This document shows positions 6,073 to 8,919 of a stretch of 8,919 bases of DNA, piece after piece. The notes under the pieces were generated by a model. It was not told where the DNA came from and searched no databases. It was given only the letters and a program-made list of their open reading frames with translations. This DNA comes from Bacillota bacterium (GTDB lineage: Bacteria > Bacillota > Clostridia > Oscillospirales > Ruminococcaceae), in assembly GCA_023439605.1 (NCBI GenBank), contig JAEXNS010000360.1, positions 1 through 8,919 on the forward strand, read 5' to 3'. The position numbers were made by a program, and so were the translations under genes. The number at the start of each line of letters is the position of its first letter. The stretch's first letter is position 1.

Positions 6073-7131
6073 ATGCTTGATTTTATAAATGAACAAAAAT
6101 CTTGTTGGCAAAAACTAAAAGAAGAAAACAGACCTATTTTTATTTATGGAATGGGAAATGGTGCAGAAAAAATTTTAAAAAATTTATCTTTTTTCAATAT
6201 AAAAATAGAGGGTATTTTTGCAAGTGATGAATTTGTAAGAGGTCATTCTTTCTTAGGATATAAAGTGAAGAGACTTTCAGAGGTAGAAGAATTATATGAT
6301 GATTTTGTCATCATTCTTGCTTTTGCAGCGAGTTATATCTCTTTAATTGACAAGATTTACATTCTTGCAAATAAACATACTTTATATGTTCCTGACGTTC
6401 CTGTTTTTGGAGATGGTTTATTCACTTATGATTATTGTTTAAAACACAAAAATGAAATTAGTGAGGTTTATTCTTTGTTAGAAGATAAAATTTCTAAAGA
6501 TACTTTTTCAAACATTTTAAATTATAAAATAAGTGGTAACATTGACTATCTTTCAAAAGCAACAACCGAAAAAAATGATGTATATGAAAATATTTTAAAA
6601 GTTAGTAATGATGAAGTATATATGGATTTAGGTGCATATAATGGAGACACAATTAAAGAATTTTTATCATATACAAATCAAAAATACAAGTATATTTACG
6701 CACTAGAACCTGATAATAAAAATTTTAAAAAATTAAAAAAATACACAGAAGAGTTAAATAATATAGAAATATACAATAATCCTATTTGGAAAAAAGACGA
6801 ACAAATACTTTTTTCTTCTCAAAACGGCAGACAGTCCTCAATTCATAAAAACGGTAATTTGATAAATGCAAAATCAATAGATGGTTTGCTAGGAAATTCT
6901 CCCATCAGCTTATTGAAAATGGATGTTGAAGGTTCAGAGTATGAGGCAATTTTAGGAGGCAAAAACACAATTAAAACTCATAAACCAAAATTAATGATTT
7001 CTTTATATCATAGAAATGAAGATATCTTTAAAATACCACTTTTAATAAAAGAACTAAACCCACATTACAAGTTATTTATAAGACATCAACTATATATTCC
7101 TGCATGGGAAACAAATCTTTATGCATTATAA
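6073..7131 (+). CDS. FkbM-family SAM-dependent methyltransferase with N-terminal Rossmann-like domain
   Basis: The 352-residue protein has two parts. Residues about 18-110 resemble a nucleotide-binding Rossmann half (PIFIYGMGNGAEKIL, then GIFASDEFVRG and a GYKV turn). Residues about 165-345 form an FkbM-type (Methyltransf_21) fold, with the SAM-binding motif MDLGAYNGDT (184-193), the acidic LEPD (211-214) and the family signature LLKMDVEGSEYEAILGG (280-296). FkbM-type enzymes methylate hydroxyl groups, often on sugars or secondary metabolites, but the substrate here cannot be read from sequence. There is no signal or membrane segment. AGAGGA (6061-6066) precedes the ATG by 6 bases, and the gap after the PH-domain gene is 20 bases, so the two are co-transcribed. 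It is the last gene of the unit, closed by the terminator at 7209. Confidence 0.85.
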   Translation: MLDFINEQKSCWQKLKEENRPIFIYGMGNGAEKILKNLSFFNIKIEGIFASDEFVRGHSFLGYKVKRLSEVEELYDDFVIILAFAASYISLIDKIYILANKHTLYVPDVPVFGDGLFTYDYCLKHKNEISEVYSLLEDKISKDTFSNILNYKISGNIDYLSKATTEKNDVYENILKVSNDEVYMDLGAYNGDTIKEFLSYTNQKYKYIYALEPDNKNFKKLKKYTEELNNIEIYNNPIWKKDEQILFSSQNGRQSSIHKNGNLINAKSIDGLLGNSPISLLKMDVEGSEYEAILGGKNTIKTHKPKLMISLYHRNEDIFKIPLLIKELNPHYKLFIRHQLYIPAWETNLYAL

Positions 7132-7208
7132 TATATTTAATTATGCTTGTAAAAATATTAACACATTGAAATCGACATAAAACTAATAAAGTAAATAGAA
7201 ATCGAAAA

Positions 7209-7246
7209 AAATTTTGCAAGAATTAAATAAAACTCTTGCAAAATTT
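7209..7246 (+). terminator. Intrinsic terminator of the alpha-xylosidase-PH-FkbM unit
   Basis: A perfect 12-bp stem (AAATTTTGCAAG, 7209-7220, with 7235-7246) and a 14-base loop are followed by ATTTTTTT. It lies 77 bases after the FkbM stop. The stretch 7132-7208 before it holds nothing recognisable. Confidence 0.8.
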
Positions 7247-7264
7247 ATTTTTTTAGTATATTAT
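7236..7264 (+). promoter_or_regulatory. Possible promoter of the aminotransferase gene
   Basis: TTGCAA (7236-7241), a 17-base spacer and TATTAT (7259-7264) form a weak match. The -35 lies inside the upstream terminator stem. A promoter is needed between that terminator and the gene, and this is the best candidate seen, but the region is almost pure A/T and other -10 boxes are possible. Confidence 0.3.
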
Positions 7265-7325
7265 ATATATAGTACTTATTTTCAAAAACAAAAAAATTTC
7301 ATTAAAAATTTCAGGAGGAAAATAA

Positions 7326-8606
7326 ATGAGTTTATCAAAATCAGAAAAGGAATTATTATTAAGTTTAAAGGAAAAAACCGAAAAAGAATATCTAGAATTT
7401 AAAGCTAAAAATTTAAAACTTGATATGTCTCGTGGTAAGCCAGCACCTGAACAATTAGATTTGAGTATGCCTATGATGAATATTTTAGACAACAACACAT
7501 TAACATCAAAAAATGGTTGGGATTGTAGAAATTACGGTTTACTTGATGGAATTCCTGAAGCAAAAGAATTGTTTTCAGAATTGCTTTCTGTTGAAATGGA
7601 TGAAATGATTATATATGGGAACTCAAGCTTAAATGCTATGTATGATACAATTTCACGTGCAATGACACATGGTATTCTACAAAATAAACCTTGGGGTAAA
7701 TGTGATAAAGTAAAGTTTTTATGCCCAGTTCCTGGATATGATAGACATTTTGCAATATGTGAATTTTTCGGAATTGAAATGATAAATGTTTCAATGGACG
7801 ATAATGGTCCTGATATGGACTTAGTTGAAAAACTAGTATCCGAAGATGAAAGTATAAAAGGTATTTGGTGTGTACCTCAATATGCAAATCCAACTGGAAT
7901 TTCTTACTCTGATGAAACTGTAAAGAGATTTGCAAACCTTAAGCCAAAAGCAAATGATTTCAGAATTTTTTGGGATAATGCTTATTGTATACATCATATC
8001 ACAGAAACACCAAAATTAATTTTAAATATAATTGATGAATGTAAAAAAGCTGGTAACCCTGATATTGTTTTTGAATTTGCTTCAACATCTAAAATTTCTT
8101 TTTCAGGTTCTGGTGTTGCTGTTATGGCAGCAAGTAAAACAAATATAGATAATATAAGAAAACAACTTTCCATTTCCACTATTGGATTTGATAAAATAAA
8201 TCAACTAAGACACGCTCTATATTTCAAAAATTTAGACGGTCTAAATTCACATATGAAAAAGCACAAAGAAATAGTTGAACCAAAATTTAATGTTGTTGTA
8301 GAAACTCTAGAACAAGAAATCAAGCCTTTAAATATCGGTTCTTGGTTTAAACCAGAAGGTGGATATTTCGTTTCTTTTGACACAAAAAACAGCTGTGCAA
8401 AGAGAGTCGTTCAATTATGTAAAGAAGCTGGTGTAGTTTTAACAGATGCCGGTGCAACTTATCCATATGGAAAAGATCCAGAAGATAAAAACATAAGAAT
8501 TGCTCCTACATATCCTTCTATTGAAGAATTAAAAACTGCTATGTATCTATTCTGTATTTGTGTAAAATTAGCTACTATAGAAGCTATTGAAAAAGCTATC
8601 ATCTAA
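7326..8606 (+). CDS. Type Ic aspartate aminotransferase (PLP-dependent)
   Basis: This 426-residue fold-type I PLP enzyme belongs to the aspartate aminotransferase subgroup once labelled MocR-like (PF12897; type Ic). It is expected to interconvert aspartate and 2-oxoglutarate with oxaloacetate and glutamate in the cytoplasm. Visible landmarks are the N-terminal substrate segment DMSRGKPAPEQLDLS, N188 in PQYANPTG, D217 and Y220 in WDNAYCIHH (pyridine and phenol contacts), the Schiff-base lysine K256 in FASTSKISFSGSG, and the carboxylate-binding R391 in NIRIAPTYPS. Length and all key residues are normal. AGGAGG (7313-7318) lies 7 bases before the ATG. It stands alone between two terminators. The subgroup assignment is firm on motifs. 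Activity on other amino acids cannot be excluded. Confidence 0.92.
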   Translation: MSLSKSEKELLLSLKEKTEKEYLEFKAKNLKLDMSRGKPAPEQLDLSMPMMNILDNNTLTSKNGWDCRNYGLLDGIPEAKELFSELLSVEMDEMIIYGNSSLNAMYDTISRAMTHGILQNKPWGKCDKVKFLCPVPGYDRHFAICEFFGIEMINVSMDDNGPDMDLVEKLVSEDESIKGIWCVPQYANPTGISYSDETVKRFANLKPKANDFRIFWDNAYCIHHITETPKLILNIIDECKKAGNPDIVFEFASTSKISFSGSGVAVMAASKTNIDNIRKQLSISTIGFDKINQLRHALYFKNLDGLNSHMKKHKEIVEPKFNVVVETLEQEIKPLNIGSWFKPEGGYFVSFDTKNSCAKRVVQLCKEAGVVLTDAGATYPYGKDPEDKNIRIAPTYPSIEELKTAMYLFCICVKLATIEAIEKAII

Positions 8607-8624
8607 TTTTTTTAATCCTTTTTT

Positions 8625-8653
8625 ATTAACGGAACTTTTTAAGTTCCGTTAAT
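8625..8653 (+). terminator. Intrinsic terminator of the aminotransferase gene
   Basis: A perfect 13-bp stem (ATTAACGGAACTT, 8625-8637, with 8641-8653) and a 3-base loop are followed by TTTATTCC. It lies 18 bases after the stop codon. T-rich DNA upstream makes it possibly bidirectional. Confidence 0.88.
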
Positions 8654-8684
8654 TTTATTCCTAATATTTTTTAATTAAAGACAA

Positions 8685-8741
8685 TTGGAGTTGCATGGCG
8701 ACCGGAAAGCCCAGTCGACTCCGCAGAGTCGAAATCTCCAA
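8685..8741 (+). repeat. E3: third, end-less relative of the E1/E2 palindromic element
   Basis: TTGGAG (8685-8690) pairs with CTCCAA (8736-8741), enclosing a GACTC/GAGTC hairpin (8716-8720 with 8725-8729). Bases 8700-8738 align with E2 5572-5611 at about 34 of 40 columns by eye. AAATCTCCAA (8732-8741) is the exact complement of 2963-2972 in E1. The TATTCAG termini and a convincing direct repeat are absent: TTTAATT occurs on both sides (8670-8676, 8749-8755), but in A/T-rich DNA that is weak. It may be a decayed copy or a separate element type sharing the structured core. Confidence 0.6.
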
Positions 8742-8879
8742 CAAATTATTTAATTGCTTCCAGACACTATATATTACCATTCAATTAACTTTATGATAAA
8801 ATATAATAAGCTCATAGCAAAAAACAAATAATTTATCAAAACTTTAAAGTGTTTTAATGCAAAACATACAATAATTCCA
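8742..8879. other. A/T-rich intergenic spacer without recognisable gene
   Basis: This stretch lies between E3 and the outward promoter. It contains no open frame with a ribosome binding site on either strand, no tRNA and no clear hairpin terminator. It is very A/T-rich, as expected upstream of a strong promoter. Confidence 0.5.
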
Positions 8880-8908
8880 TTGACATTCTATGATAATTGT
8901 TATATAAT
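8880..8908 (+). promoter_or_regulatory. Perfect-consensus sigma-A promoter reading out of the window
   Basis: TTGACA (8880-8885), exactly 17 bases, and TATAAT (8903-8908) match the housekeeping consensus at all 12 positions. Transcription would start near 8915, so the gene it drives begins to the right of the window. Confidence 0.85.
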
Positions 8909-8919
8909 TTAAATATTAT

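Noticed and set aside
2935..8741. E1, E2 and E3 as a CRISPR array or clustered direct repeats
   Set aside because: The copies are kilobases apart, in mixed orientation, imperfectly matched and internally palindromic. There are no regularly spaced spacers and no cas genes.
8670..8755. TTTAATT on both sides of E3 as a target duplication
   Set aside because: It is only 7 bases of pure A/T in A/T-rich DNA, does not abut recognisable inverted-repeat ends, and is easily explained by chance.

Overview
The window comes from a low-GC, Gram-positive anaerobe of the Clostridia type, probably a plant-fibre degrader. The evidence is strongly A/T-rich DNA, strong AGGAGG-type ribosome binding sites, a MurT/GatD pair (lipid II amidation, typical of Firmicutes and Actinobacteria), the end of a secreted protein carrying a family 3 cellulose-binding module, and a YicI-type alpha-xylosidase. 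The genus cannot be named from the sequence alone.

Layout, all genes on the + strand. (1) 1-578: 3' end of a gene for a linker plus CBM3 module, closed by a strong terminator. (2) 678-2934: promoter, murT, gatD and a terminator hairpin. murT carries a -1 frameshift near its 3' end. Its missing C-terminus is still readable in the next frame and stops one base before the gatD start. (3) 2935-3056: a 122-bp palindromic, transposase-less element (E1) flanked by an exact 8-bp direct repeat. (4) 3094-7246: promoter, leader hairpin, GH31 alpha-xylosidase, a second element (E2, 113 bp, opposite orientation, its own exact 8-bp direct repeat), a small PH-domain protein, an FkbM-type methyltransferase and a terminator. 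(5) 7236-8653: a type Ic aspartate aminotransferase as a single-gene unit with its own terminator. (6) 8654-8919: a third, end-less relative of the element core (E3), A/T-rich spacer, and a perfect-consensus promoter firing out of the window.

The most interesting content is the element family. E1 and E2 share terminal inverted repeats (RTTAMTATTCAG), match each other in inverted orientation, and are each bounded exactly by a different 8-bp direct repeat (AAGTGATT and AAAATAGG). This is the signature of transposition by a MITE-like element. Removing each element with one repeat copy restores a sensible ancestral site. E1 split the gatD terminator hairpin from its T-tract. E2 landed where the xylosidase stop codon overlaps the next gene's Shine-Dalgarno sequence, and the target duplication preserved both.

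Functionally, the CBM3 protein and the alpha-xylosidase fit plant cell-wall use (cellulose binding, xyloglucan side-chain removal). MurT/GatD amidates peptidoglycan precursor, and the aminotransferase serves aspartate/glutamate nitrogen metabolism. The PH-domain and FkbM genes share the xylosidase transcript, but nothing in the sequence ties them to xyloglucan use.
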